Shown: positions 1-8,871 of the stretch, one piece after another
How the letters are laid out: every line of letters begins with the position of its first letter
How positions within the stretch are numbered: the first letter of the stretch is position 1
Assembly (NCBI GenBank): GCA_023393755.1
Contig: JAEXCA010000249.1
Coordinates: forward strand, 1-45,195
Direction of reading: 5' to 3'
From: Actinomycetes bacterium
Lineage (GTDB): Bacteria > Actinomycetota > Actinomycetes > Propionibacteriales > Propionibacteriaceae
Length of the DNA stretch: 45,195 bases
Notes under the pieces: model-generated
The model's input: only the letters and a program-made list of their open reading frames with translations
Databases searched by the model: none
What the model was told of the DNA's origin: nothing
Made by a program: the position numbers and the translations under genes

Positions 1-3000
1 CGGGGGGGGGGGGCGGCCGGCCCGGCGGCTCCGGCTCCCGGGCCGGAACCTCGGGCGCGGAGAACTGGCTCCACTCGCTCCCGCGGGCCAGGTTGTGGGC
101 CTGGACCTGCAGCTGGTACGCCTGACCGTTGGTCAGCCCCTCCCAGACGAAGGAGGTGGCCCCCTGGACGACCTGTTCGGTGCGCCCGTTCGGGGCGGCC
201 GGCGAGATCCTCAGGGTGTAGCCGGTGACCGGCGACCCACGGCTGGCCGGCTTCTCCCAGTCGACCCGCAGGCTGCGGTCGCCGAACCTCAGCAGGGGCG
301 CTCCCGGGGTGTCCGGGATGACGTCCGGCCGGGCGACCGCCGAGGCCGGCGAGGGGTCGGAGGTTCCGACGTCGTTGGTGGCGGTCACCGCGAACCGGTA
401 CTCCCGGTTGTTGGTCAGCCCGGTCAGGGTGCAGGTCGGCGAGCTGCACTCCTGGGAGAAGTCGGGACCGCCCACCGACGAGACGGTGTAGCCGGTGATC
501 GGCCGGCCGTTGTGCGCCGGCGGCGTCCAGGACAGCACCACCTCGGAGTCGCCCACCGAGTTCACCACCGGACGGGTCACCCGGTCCGGCCGGCCCAGCA
601 CCACCACGGTGAGGGTGCCCTCGGCCTGCCGTTCGGGCGTGGCCATGGCGTCCTGGATGGTGTACGAGATCACGATCGTGCCGTGGAAGTCGGCGCTGGG
701 CGTGACCTGGATCCGCCGGCCGTCGTGGCCGACCTGCGCCTTCGGGTCGCCGCTCAACCGGGTGGCGTCGACGATGGTCAGCGGCTTGCCGTCCCGCCGG
801 AACGGGTTGCCGTCGTTGGCCAGCACGTCGTAGCTGGCCGCGACCCCCTGGTAGGCGTCGTCGTAGTAGTCGTTGGTGGCGGTGGGCAGCTCGCGCAGCG
901 ACGAGGTGACCTGGACGCTGACCGTCCCGGTCCCGTCCGCCCCCTGGGGGTCGGCCACCCGCACCTTGACGTCGGCGACCGCGTTCTCGTCCACGCCGGC
1001 GTCGGCGGACACGGTCAGCACGTGGCCGGCGATCTCCGCCCGGATCCCGGACGGGGTGTCGGTCACCGCGTAGGTCAGCTGGTCGGCGTCGCCCCGGTCG
1101 GGGTCGCTGGCCAGCCGCCGCAGGTTGACCTCGACCGGCTCGCCGCCCGGCTCGACCCGCACCGAGGTGTTGCGCAGGGTGGGCGGCTGGTTCTCCGCGG
1201 GCACCACGATCACCGGGATCGACAGGTGGGCGGAGAGGCCCTCGGGGTCGTCCGGGCCGGTCCCGTCGGTGATCTGGACGCCCATCGCGTCCGGCCCGTA
1301 GTAGTCGGACGCCGCGGTGTAGCTCAGCGTGGTGCCGGCGCTGTCGACCCCGGTCTCCGCCGCGTGCGCGGTGGCGATGTCCGCGGTCGCCAGCCGTGGC
1401 CGGCGTCCCGGCCGGACCGCGACGTACTCCGCCAGCGGAACCTCGACGGTCTCCCCGGAGACCACCTCGACCGGCTCGACCTCCCGCAACGTCGGCAGCA
1501 CCGAGTCGGTGCCCGGGACGAAGACGAAGGCGCTGCCGGTCATGCCGTCCAGGTCGGTGATCGAGTAGAGCACGATCCTCGACTGCGGGCTCAGGTCGAT
1601 CCGCAGCAGGCCGTTGGTCAGCACCTGGACGCCCGGGTCGTCGCTGCTCAGGGTGAGGTCGTCGGCCACCCCGTCGGGATCCTCGTCGTTCTCCAGCACC
1701 GACACCTCGATGCTGTCCCCCTCGCCCAGGGTGGCGGGCTGCACCCGGTCGTCCCGGGCGATCGGGACCCGTCCCTCGGCATCGGGATCCACCGTGACGA
1801 TCAGGTCGCCGCCGGCGGTGGCGCCGAAGACGTCCACCGCCGTGTAGCCGATCGGGTAGCTCGCCTCGGCCTGCGGGGCCTGCACCAGCACCCGGTCCTT
1901 GGTCACCGTCGCGGAGACCCCGTCCGGCACCGAGGCCAGGTCCGCCATCAGGCCGATGTCGTCGCCGTCCGGGTCGGAGTCGTTGACCAGGACCGGCACC
2001 GACACCCGCCGGCCGGGTTTGACCACGACCAGGTCGGTGGCGGTGTACGGGGCCTGGTTCTGGGCGGCCGGGACGGCGATGCCGACCACGATGCTGCCGG
2101 TCGCCGAGGCGCCGTAGCGGTCGCGGACCACGTACTCGAAGCTGTCCATCCCTACCGCGTCGGGGTAGGCCTCGTACTCCAGCCAGGCATCGCCGACCAC
2201 CACCCGGCCGAGCCGCGGGGCCGTGCCGATGCCGACCAGTTCCACCGAGTCGCCGTCGGGGTCGATCCCGTCGATCGGGATCGGGATCCGCACCATCCCG
2301 CCCTGCAGGGCGCGGGCGGTCACCGGCAGCGGACGCGGGGCGGAGTTGCCCGCCTCGTCCGGCGCGAACACCTGGATGGTCACCGTGGCGGAGTTCACGT
2401 TCAGCTGGGAGTCGACCACCCGGTAGACGGCCCGGACGGTGCCCGGCTCCTCGCCGGCCCGGAACCGCAGCTTCCCCTCGGCGACGAACATCTCGCCGGC
2501 CGCGGCGGCCGGGGCCTCGGCCAGCTCGGGCATCAGCTCGATGGTGTCGCCGTCGGGGTGGTAGTCGTTGGCCAGGACGTCCATGGTCACCACGTCGCCG
2601 GCCCGGACCACGGCCCGGTCGGCCACCGCGACCGGCGCCTGCAGCTTGTCCGGCAGGGCGACGGCCAGCACCCGGACCTCGCCGGTGGCCGAGCGCAGCC
2701 CGTTGGAGACGGTGTAGCTGATCGTCACCGGCGCGGTCAGCCCGCCGACGTCCCGGATCCGCAGGATGCGGTGCTCCAGCACCTCGGCGGAGATCGCCTG
2801 GGCCGCGTCGGGGACGTTGACGCTCTGCACCACCAGGATGCCGCCGGCCGGATCGATGTCGTTGGCCAGCACGTCCACCAGCACCTCGCGGCGCTCCGGC
2901 ACCAGCGCGGTGTCCCGTCCGGCGATCGGGTCCAGGCCCTCGGGGTCGCGCTCCACCACGTCCACCCGGATCAGGCCGGTGGCCGCGCTGGGCCCGTTGG

Positions 3001-4972
3001 AGACCAGGTACTGCAGGTAGTAGGTGCCGGGGTTGGTGGCCTGGAAGATCAGCGTCCCGGCCTTGTAGTCGGGGGTGACGGTGACCCCGGCGCCGATGTC
3101 CAGCTGGAAGTTGGCCAGCTGCAGCGCGGCGCCGCTCGGGCTGAGGTCGTTGGTCAGCGGGGTGAGGGTGATCGGCACCCCGGCGGTGGCCGAGTAGCGG
3201 TCGGCGTTCGGCACCGGCGGCTGGGAGCCCTTGGGCTTCACCTGCACGGTCAGCGTCCCCTGCTGTTCGGCGCGGCCGTCGGTGACCAGCAGGTTGATCG
3301 TCCGGACGCCCTCCTCGCGCAGCGCGTCGGTGAACTCGATCACCCCGTTACTGCGGAAGCTGACCTTGTCCTCGTCGTCGCTCCAGGCCCGCTTGAGGTA
3401 GATGTCGTCGCCGTCGGGGTCCACCCAGCCGGGCAGCACGTCGTAGGTGATCGTCGCCCCCACCTCGGCGACCAGCGGCCGCTGGTTGGGCTTCTGCTGC
3501 GGCGGGCGGTTGTCCCCCTCGTCGGTCAGGACGGTCAGGCTGACCGTGGCCCGGTCGGTGCCGCCGGGGCGTCCGTCGCTGGCCTGGTAGCTGAAGCTCA
3601 GGGTGCCGGACGCGTTGGGGTTGACCTCGACCTGCAACGCGGCGCCGCCGCGGATCGGCGTGACCGTGGTGAACGCGGGAGCCTCGCCGACCAGCGAGGC
3701 GATCAGCAGGTCGCCGTCCGGATCGGTGTCGTTGTCCAGCACCGGCAGGACGGTGGTCAGCCCGGCCCGTACCCCGTAGCTGTCGTTGACCGCGTTCGGC
3801 GGGTGGTTCTCCTTGTCCCGCTCGGGCATGGTGAACTGCTGGTCGGGATCCTGGCTCTCCTCGTCCTCCTCCTCGATGCTGGGCGGAGGCAGCACGTCCT
3901 TCCAGTTCTCCACCTTCTGCATCTGCTGGGCGACCAGCCAGACCGTGCCGGAGGAGATGTCGTTGATCACCACCACGCCCCGGTTCTGCCGCAGCACCAG
4001 GTCGGTCCGGCCCAGGTAGTCGGGCACCACGTCGTTGCGGTCATCGGCGTCGGTCAGGCAGTCGCGGACGTACTGGCCGCTGCCCGACCACACCCCGTAG
4101 GCGCAGCCGGCCAGCCAGACCGGTTCGCTCGGGTCGCCCTCGGGGACGCGGGTGACGGCCGGTTCGCCGCCGTCCAGCGGCTGCACCACCAGGCCGGTGC
4201 GGGTGGCGACCACCACGTGGTCGGCGGCCGGGCCGGCCTGCTGCAGCCGGGCGCCCTTGCCGTCGGCCACCGGGATGCTGCGTCCCTGGACGTACAGCAC
4301 GGCGTTGGCGGTGTCGTAGGCGACCGGGGTCTCCCCCACCGCGGTGAGCTGCAGCAGCGCGTTGCCGGGGAGGTCGGCGAACTCGCTGGTCGCCGGGTCG
4401 GCCCCCAGCTCGCTCAGGGTGACCAGCTCGCCGTTGCGGCCCAGCGCCAGCACGGTGCCCTGCGTGGTGACCGTCACGTCGGAGCCGCTGCCGAGTTCGG
4501 CCAGCGGATCCTGGCCCTCCACGCTCAGCCCCTGCAGGCCTTCGAGGGTGGTGGCGTAGAGGCCGTGGTTGGTGGTGTCGATCAGCCCCATCGTGCCGTC
4601 GCGGAAGGCCATCGGCGAGTTGGGGGTGAACCGTCCGGCACCGGCCAGTTCGCTGCGGGCCGGGTCGATCACGTTCACCACGCCCTGGCTCTGGTCGACC
4701 AGCAGCACGCCCTCCCCGTCCTGCAGCAGGTCGGCGGTGGGCGAGGTGGTACGGGCGTAGGAGTCGAGCACCCGGCTGGGGTGGTTCAGGTGGCCGACCA
4801 TCAGGTCGCTGGCGGCGGTCACCCAGACCCCGCCGTCGTTCAGGTCGAGATCTGCCTTGGTGAAGCCCTGGTAGAGGACGGCCAGCGTCGTGGCGATCAG
4901 CGCGACCCCGGTCACGATCGCCGTGGAGATCACGGTGCGCCGTTTCAGCTTCGGCGTGGCCGGGCCTGGCAA
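1..4972 (-). CDS. Giant membrane-anchored Ig-like / fibronectin type III repeat protein (3' end beyond window)
   Basis: At least 1657 codons are open from 4972 to the left edge, so the C-terminus is missing. The start is TTG at 4972-4970: an in-frame TGA lies just upstream and a GGAGG box (4979-4983) sits 6 bases ahead. Residues about 14-35 form one hydrophobic segment after a basic stretch (KLKRR), so it is probably a signal anchor with the rest outside. Residues about 40-350 look like a beta-propeller-type sensor region with two cysteines; an acidic linker follows near 360. From about 380 to 1440 there are roughly ten tandem Ig/cadherin-like units marked by VLxND-DPDGD motifs, likely calcium-binding. 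From about 1460 there are at least two fibronectin III domains (VVLSWTPPAHNGRPITGYTV and a second ending in GYTLRI), then a proline tract. Such proteins often neighbour MoxR/DUF58 genes in actinobacteria. The ligand is unknown; adhesion or cell-wall sensing is inference. Confidence 0.88.
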   Translation of the reverse strand, partial: MPGPATPKLKRRTVISTAIVTGVALIATTLAVLYQGFTKADLDLNDGGVWVTAASDLMVGHLNHPSRVLDSYARTTSPTADLLQDGEGVLLVDQSQGVVNVIDPARSELAGAGRFTPNSPMAFRDGTMGLIDTTNHGLYATTLEGLQGLSVEGQDPLAELGSGSDVTVTTQGTVLALGRNGELVTLSELGADPATSEFADLPGNALLQLTAVGETPVAYDTANAVLYVQGRSIPVADGKGARLQQAGPAADHVVVATRTGLVVQPLDGGEPAVTRVPEGDPSEPVWLAGCAYGVWSGSGQYVRDCLTDADDRNDVVPDYLGRTDLVLRQNRGVVVINDISSGTVWLVAQQMQKVENWKDVLPPPSIEEEDEESQDPDQQFTMPERDKENHPPNAVNDSYGVRAGLTTVLPVLDNDTDPDGDLLIASLVGEAPAFTTVTPIRGGAALQVEVNPNASGTLSFSYQASDGRPGGTDRATVSLTVLTDEGDNRPPQQKPNQRPLVAEVGATITYDVLPGWVDPDGDDIYLKRAWSDDEDKVSFRSNGVIEFTDALREEGVRTINLLVTDGRAEQQGTLTVQVKPKGSQPPVPNADRYSATAGVPITLTPLTNDLSPSGAALQLANFQLDIGAGVTVTPDYKAGTLIFQATNPGTYYLQYLVSNGPSAATGLIRVDVVERDPEGLDPIAGRDTALVPERREVLVDVLANDIDPAGGILVVQSVNVPDAAQAISAEVLEHRILRIRDVGGLTAPVTISYTVSNGLRSATGEVRVLAVALPDKLQAPVAVADRAVVRAGDVVTMDVLANDYHPDGDTIELMPELAEAPAAAAGEMFVAEGKLRFRAGEEPGTVRAVYRVVDSQLNVNSATVTIQVFAPDEAGNSAPRPLPVTARALQGGMVRIPIPIDGIDPDGDSVELVGIGTAPRLGRVVVGDAWLEYEAYPDAVGMDSFEYVVRDRYGASATGSIVVGIAVPAAQNQAPYTATDLVVVKPGRRVSVPVLVNDSDPDGDDIGLMADLASVPDGVSATVTKDRVLVQAPQAEASYPIGYTAVDVFGATAGGDLIVTVDPDAEGRVPIARDDRVQPATLGEGDSIEVSVLENDEDPDGVADDLTLSSDDPGVQVLTNGLLRIDLSPQSRIVLYSITDLDGMTGSAFVFVPGTDSVLPTLREVEPVEVVSGETVEVPLAEYVAVRPGRRPRLATADIATAHAAETGVDSAGTTLSYTAASDYYGPDAMGVQITDGTGPDDPEGLSAHLSIPVIVVPAENQPPTLRNTSVRVEPGGEPVEVNLRRLASDPDRGDADQLTYAVTDTPSGIRAEIAGHVLTVSADAGVDENAVADVKVRVADPQGADGTGTVSVQVTSSLRELPTATNDYYDDAYQGVAASYDVLANDGNPFRRDGKPLTIVDATRLSGDPKAQVGHDGRRIQVTPSADFHGTIVISYTIQDAMATPERQAEGTLTVVVLGRPDRVTRPVVNSVGDSEVVLSWTPPAHNGRPITGYTVSSVGGPDFSQECSSPTCTLTGLTNNREYRFAVTATNDVGTSDPSPASAVARPDVIPDTPGAPLLRFGDRSLRVDWEKPASRGSPVTGYTLRISPAAPNGRTEQVVQGATSFVWEGLTNGQAYQLQVQAHNLARGSEWSQFSAPEVPAREPEPPGRPPPPP

Positions 4973-4978
4973 CGGCGT

Positions 4979-4983
4979 CCTCC
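4979..4983 (-). promoter_or_regulatory. Ribosome binding site deciding a TTG start
   Basis: GGAGG on the minus strand lies 6 bases ahead of the TTG at 4972. The in-frame stop directly upstream rules out a longer product, so this site fixes the start of the Ig-like/FN3 gene. Confidence 0.75.
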
Positions 4984-5094
4984 GTCAAGAACTGGTGGGT
5001 GCGCACCCGGACGGGTCCGAGCGCGGTGGGGGGTGCCCCGGGGTGACCTTTGTGAAGGTACCAGACCGGGGTCAACTCAACAGGGGGCGTTCCA

Positions 5095-5114
5095 CCGGCG
5101 CAAGACGGCGCCGG
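5095..5114 (-). terminator. Putative terminator hairpin of the decarboxylase operon
   Basis: Perfect 7-bp arms (CCGGCGC / GCGCCGG) around a 6-base loop lie about 30 bases after the OadB-like stop codon. A second, overlapping hairpin (CCGGGA/TCCCGG, 5111-5125) is possible. There is no clear U-tract, which is common in high-GC actinobacteria, so termination is inferred from position and stem strength. Confidence 0.5.
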
Positions 5115-5145
5115 GAGGTTCCCGGCTTCACCGCTGCCGGTCGGG

Positions 5146-6267
5146 CTATCCCGCCATCAGGGCGAGCAGAACGCCGCCGGCAACCACCGAGGCCACCTGA
5201 CCGGCGGCGTTGGCTCCCATCGCATGCATCAGGACGAAGTTGGAGTAGTCCTCGCGGGCTGCCTCCTTCTGCACCACCCGGGCGGCCATCGGGAAGGCGG
5301 AGATCCCGGCCGCACCGATCAGCGGGTTGAACTTGCCGCCGCTGAAGAAGTTCATCAGCTTGCCGAACAGCACGCCGGCTGCGGTGTCCAGGACGAAGGC
5401 CAGCAGGCCCAGCGCCAGGATCGCCAGGGTGGCCGGCCGCAGGAAGGCCTCGCCGCCCATGGTGGAACCGATCGCCAGGCCGAGGAAGAGGGTCACCACG
5501 TTCGCCAGTTCGTTGGACGAAGCGTGGGTGAGCCGCTCCACCACCTTGGATTCGCGCATCAGGTTGCCGAGCATCAGGCAGCCGATCAGCGGGGTGGCGA
5601 AGGGCACCAGGATGCCGACGCCGATGGTGACCACGATCGGGAACAGGATGCGGGTGCGCTGGCTGATCTGCCGCTGGCTGTACGGCATCTTGATGGCGCG
5701 TTCGGCCTTGGTGGTGAGCAGCCGCATCACCGGCGGCATGATGATCGGCACCAGCGCCATGTAGCTGTAGGCGGCCACCGTGATCGGGCCCAGCAGATGC
5801 GGCGCCAGGATGCCCGAGACGTAGATGGACGTCGGCCCGTCGATCGCGCCGATGATGCCGATCGACGCGGCCTCCTCACGGTTGAAGCCGAGCAGCAGCG
5901 CCAGGATCAGGGTGAGGAAGATGCCGAACTGGCCGGCGGCGCCGAGCAGCACCATCCTGGGGTTCTCCAGCAGCGGCCCGAAGTCGGTCATCGCGCCGAT
6001 CCCGATGAAGATCAGCAGCGGGAACAGTTCGTTGCCGACGCCGATGTTGTACAGGATGCTGAGCAGCCCGTCCTCGCCGATCAGCGGCGACAGCGGCAGG
6101 TTGGTCAGGATCGCACCGGCGCCGATCGGCAGCAGCAGCAACGGCTCGTACTCCCGGGCCACCGCCAGCCAGATCAGCAGGCAGCCGACCGCGATCATCA
6201 CCAGCGACTGCCAGGTGACATGGGTCAGGCCCGCCAGCAGTTGGCTCCAGGTCTCGTCGGTCACCAC
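5146..6267 (-). CDS. mmdB: Sodium ion-translocating decarboxylase beta subunit (OadB/MmdB family)
   Basis: This 373-residue polytopic membrane protein matches the OadB/GcdB/MmdB family at its usual length. The family decarboxylates carboxybiotin and couples this to sodium export. Seen here: the conserved GAIDGPTSIY loop near residue 145, holding the essential membrane aspartate, and the late FNPLIGAAGISAFP segment near 315-325, holding the Asn, Gly and Ser of the sodium/proton path. The start is GTG at 6267, directly abutting the TGA of the biotin carrier gene, so translation is probably coupled. The first motif reads AIDGP rather than the more usual GADGP; the aspartate is kept. It is the last gene of mmdA-OadG-carrier-OadB. 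The substrate (methylmalonyl-CoA rather than oxaloacetate) is inferred from the carboxyltransferase partner. Confidence 0.93.
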   Translation of the reverse strand: MVTDETWSQLLAGLTHVTWQSLVMIAVGCLLIWLAVAREYEPLLLLPIGAGAILTNLPLSPLIGEDGLLSILYNIGVGNELFPLLIFIGIGAMTDFGPLLENPRMVLLGAAGQFGIFLTLILALLLGFNREEAASIGIIGAIDGPTSIYVSGILAPHLLGPITVAAYSYMALVPIIMPPVMRLLTTKAERAIKMPYSQRQISQRTRILFPIVVTIGVGILVPFATPLIGCLMLGNLMRESKVVERLTHASSNELANVVTLFLGLAIGSTMGGEAFLRPATLAILALGLLAFVLDTAAGVLFGKLMNFFSGGKFNPLIGAAGISAFPMAARVVQKEAAREDYSNFVLMHAMGANAAGQVASVVAGGVLLALMAG

Positions 6268-6753
6268 TCAGCCCTCGTAGGCGATCATCGGGTCGCCGTG
6301 CTTGACCTGGTCGCCGGCGGCGACCGAGACCGTGGCGATCACGCCGTCCCGCTCGGCGCGGATGTCGTTCTTCATCTTCATCGCCTCCAGCACCAGCAGC
6401 AGGTCGCCGCGGGTCACCACCGCACCGGGAGCGACCTCGACCGAGAGCACCACGCCGGGCATCGGGGCGGCCACCGCGTTGCGTCCGATCCCGCTGGTCC
6501 GGGGACGGACGGTGGTCGGGGTGGCAGCAGGAGTCTTGCGCGGTGCCGACGGAGACGGGATGGTGTCCGGCAGGGCACGGGGCGTCCCGATCTCGACCGC
6601 GGGGGCGATCTGGGCCTGGGCGAGATCCTCGTGGTCGACCAGGGTCACGTCCACCAGCTTGTCGCCGAGGTGGACGACGAACTGGTCGCGGGCGGTCTCC
6701 TCGACGTCCAGGGTGTGGTCGGTGCCGTTGATCTTGACGGTGTAGCGGCGCAT
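6268..6753 (-). CDS. mmdC: Biotin carboxyl carrier protein of the decarboxylase
   Basis: This is a 161-residue biotinyl carrier. The C-terminal domain (residues about 94-161) has the biotinylation motif EAMKM with Lys126 as the modified residue, preceded by MPGVVLSVEVAPGAVVTRGD. It is linked by a Pro/Ala/Thr-rich hinge (about 55-88) to an N-terminal segment. The ATG at 6753 lies one base after the TGA of the OadG-like gene and gives the normal length for the family; a longer open frame upstream would only add unrelated residues. The carrier takes CO2 from the carboxyltransferase subunit and passes it to the membrane beta subunit. In propionibacteria a similar 1.3S protein serves transcarboxylase, so a role in transcarboxylation cannot be excluded from sequence alone. 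Confidence 0.93.
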   Translation of the reverse strand: MRRYTVKINGTDHTLDVEETARDQFVVHLGDKLVDVTLVDHEDLAQAQIAPAVEIGTPRALPDTIPSPSAPRKTPAATPTTVRPRTSGIGRNAVAAPMPGVVLSVEVAPGAVVTRGDLLLVLEAMKMKNDIRAERDGVIATVSVAAGDQVKHGDPMIAYEG

Positions 6754-6754
6754 C

Positions 6755-7108
6755 TCAGCCTCTGCTCCATGGTTGGTGCTGGAAACCGCGGCCGATTCCG
6801 ACCCAACGGCTGGCGAACAGGTGACTGCCCGGTTCGTGGGCACGCATCTCCGGGGCGGCCTGGGCCCGCCGGATCCGGGCGTGGGTGACCACCGCGACCG
6901 TGATGGCGGCAATCTCGTCCTCGGTGAGCCCGGCGGGCAGGGCGTCCGGCTCCTCGGCCTCCGGTTCGGAAGCGGGTTCCGGTTTTGGCGCGGGCGGACG
7001 GTCCAGGCGTCCCATCAGCTGCAGCACCAGCATGAGCACGATCAGCAGCAGGAAGACCGTGCCCATGCCCATCGCGGTCATCCACAGGCCGAAGTCGAGG
7101 TTCTCCAT
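6755..7108 (-). CDS. OadG-family gamma/delta subunit of sodium pump decarboxylase
   Basis: This small protein (117 residues from ATG 7108) has one N-terminal transmembrane helix (about residues 8-33), a Pro/Glu-rich linker (38-58) and a short cytoplasmic helix (LTEDEIAAITVAVVTHAR) seen in OadG/MmdD-like subunits. These small subunits hold the carboxyltransferase, carrier and beta subunits together. A GTG at 7114 would give a 4-base overlap with the mmdA stop and two more residues; both starts are possible and neither has a strong ribosome site, as expected for coupled translation. Family assignment rests on architecture and on its place between mmdA and the biotin carrier, since the family is poorly conserved in sequence. 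Confidence 0.8.
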   Translation of the reverse strand: MENLDFGLWMTAMGMGTVFLLLIVLMLVLQLMGRLDRPPAPKPEPASEPEAEEPDALPAGLTEDEIAAITVAVVTHARIRRAQAAPEMRAHEPGSHLFASRWVGIGRGFQHQPWSRG

Positions 7109-7110
7109 CG

Positions 7111-8655
7111 TCACACCGGGAACAGGCCGTGCTTCTTGGCGACCTGGGTCTGCACCTTGGTGCGCAGCACCTCCAGTGCCCGGATCAGCCGCAGCCGGGT
7201 CTCGCGGGGTTCGATCACCTCGTCGATCTGGCCGACGTCGGCGGCGTAGTACGGGTTGAAGAACTTCTCCTTGTACTCGGCGATGAACTGCCGTTCCGCC
7301 TCGGCCGGGTCGGCGGCATCGGCCAGCGCCCGCCGGTTCAGCAGCCGGGACGCGCCCTCGGCGCCCATCACCGCGATCTGCGCGGTCGGCCAGGCGAAGG
7401 CGATGTCATTACCCATCTGCTTGGAGCTCATCGCCACGTAGCTGCCGCCGATCGCCTTGCGGGTGACCACCGACAGCTTCGGGACGGTGGCCTGGGCGTA
7501 GGCGTAGATCACCTTGGCGCCGTGCCGGATCACGCCGGCGTACTCCTGGTCGACGCCGGGCAGGTAGCCGGGGCAGTCGACGAAGGTGATCACGGGGATG
7601 TTGTAGGCGTCACAGGTGCGGACGAACCTGGAGATCTTGTCGCTGGAGTCGATGTCCAATGCTCCGGAGAGATGGGCCGGCTGGTTCGCCACCACCCCGA
7701 CCGAGTAGCCGTCCAGCCGGGCGAAGGCGGTCAGCGCGTTCGGCGCGAACTGCTCGGCCACCTCCAGCAGGCTATCCCGGTCGAAGACCAGCTCCAGCAG
7801 TTGCCGCATGTCGTAGGGCAGGTTGTCGTCGTCCGGGACGATGGTGTTGAGCGCGTCCTCCAGCCGGGCCGGGTCGTCGTAGGGAGTGAGCTGCGGGGCG
7901 TCCTCGGTGTTGTTCTGCGGCAGGTAGCTGAGCAGCAGCTTGGTGAGCGCCAGCGCGGCGGCGTCGGAGTCGACCTCGAAGTGCGCCACCCCGCTGCGGG
8001 CGTTGTGCACCCAGGCGCCGCCGAGATCCTCGGTGGTGACGTCCTCGCCGGTGACCGCCTTGATGATCTCCGGCCCGGTCAGGAACATGTTGGAGGTCTG
8101 GCCCACCATGATCACGAAGTCGGTCAGCGCCGGGGAGTAGACCGCGCCTCCGGCGCAGGGACCCATGATCAGCGACAGCTGCGGCACGACCCCGGACGCC
8201 CGGACGTTGCGGTAGAACACCTCGCCGTAGGCGGCCAGCGACTTGATCCCCTCCTGGACCCGGGCGCCGCCGGAGTCGTTCAGCCCGATGATCGGGATGC
8301 CCGCCTCGAGCGACATCTCCTGGATCCGGCTGATCTTGTGCGACTGCACCTCGGAGAAGGAGCCGCCCAGCACGGTGAAGTCCTGGGCGTAGACCGCCAC
8401 CCGGCGTCCGTTCACCTTGCCGAAGCCGGTGATCACGCCGTCCCCGGGGAACCGCTTGTCAGCCATGCCGAAATCGGTCTGCTGATGGGTGGCCAGGGCA
8501 CCGAGTTCCTGGAACGAGCCCTCGTCCAACAGGATCGAGAGCCGCTCCCGGGCGGTCAGCTGGCCGCGGGCGTGCTGGGCCTCGACCCGCGCCTTGCCGC
8601 CCCCGGCCAGGGCCTGCTCCCGCCGTCGCCGCAGGTCGGACAGTCGGTCGCTCAT
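7111..8655 (-). CDS. mmdA: Methylmalonyl-CoA decarboxylase/transcarboxylase carboxyltransferase subunit
   Basis: A 514-residue carboxyltransferase of the PccB/MmdA/12S transcarboxylase family, at full family length. Seen: two crotonase-like halves with the acyl-CoA and carboxybiotin pockets, including NDSGGARVQEGI, GPCAGGAVYSPALTDF (near residue 163), the VDCPGYLPG segment and AWPTAQIAVMGAEGA. The C-terminus AKKHGLFPV closely resembles propionibacterial/Veillonella-type subunits as I remember them. The ATG at 8655 has GGAGG at 8661-8665, 5 bases upstream; the longer open frame is not needed. It transfers CO2 between methylmalonyl-CoA and the biotin carrier. With the downstream OadG- and OadB-type genes the complex most likely runs as a sodium-pumping methylmalonyl-CoA decarboxylase. 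Propionyl-CoA carboxylase or transcarboxylase activity is the alternative. Confidence 0.93.
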   Translation of the reverse strand: MSDRLSDLRRRREQALAGGGKARVEAQHARGQLTARERLSILLDEGSFQELGALATHQQTDFGMADKRFPGDGVITGFGKVNGRRVAVYAQDFTVLGGSFSEVQSHKISRIQEMSLEAGIPIIGLNDSGGARVQEGIKSLAAYGEVFYRNVRASGVVPQLSLIMGPCAGGAVYSPALTDFVIMVGQTSNMFLTGPEIIKAVTGEDVTTEDLGGAWVHNARSGVAHFEVDSDAAALALTKLLLSYLPQNNTEDAPQLTPYDDPARLEDALNTIVPDDDNLPYDMRQLLELVFDRDSLLEVAEQFAPNALTAFARLDGYSVGVVANQPAHLSGALDIDSSDKISRFVRTCDAYNIPVITFVDCPGYLPGVDQEYAGVIRHGAKVIYAYAQATVPKLSVVTRKAIGGSYVAMSSKQMGNDIAFAWPTAQIAVMGAEGASRLLNRRALADAADPAEAERQFIAEYKEKFFNPYYAADVGQIDEVIEPRETRLRLIRALEVLRTKVQTQVAKKHGLFPV

Positions 8656-8766
8656 CGGAACCTCCTGGGACGATTGGCTGTCGGCCGTCGTCCCCGCTCG
8701 TGGTGCCCACCTGACCCGGGGCCGGTCGTCGCCCGGTACCTCCACTGTCCCATGTTTTCCGACCGG

Positions 8767-8788
8767 GATCTGGCCGATTCGCCAGATC
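8767..8788. promoter_or_regulatory. Perfect palindrome in the mmdA / alcohol dehydrogenase divergent region
   Basis: GATCTGGC (8767-8774) and GCCAGATC (8781-8788) form perfect 8-bp arms around a 6-base spacer, inside the 216-base divergent intergenic region. It is 84 bases ahead of the alcohol dehydrogenase start and 112 ahead of mmdA. Position and symmetry suit a transcription factor operator; the factor is not identifiable here. Confidence 0.45.
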
Positions 8789-8871
8789 GTGCCAGGAGTG
8801 CCGGTTATGGTGCTGGTAAGCCCCGGAACCCCCGCCGGGCGGGTCAAGGACGACCTGGAAGGAGCGACGAC

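Noticed and set aside
4041..5075. A 344-codon minus-strand open frame
   Set aside because: It is another frame of the same strand within the giant gene, rich in Arg, Pro and Gly with no domain; the frame starting at the TTG at 4972 is the real one.
95..5200. A 1701-codon plus-strand open frame
   Set aside because: It is antisense to the Ig-like/FN3 gene. Its composition (Gly, Arg, Val, His, Gln-rich without domains) is that of a high-GC shadow, whereas the minus frame shows repeated recognisable domains.
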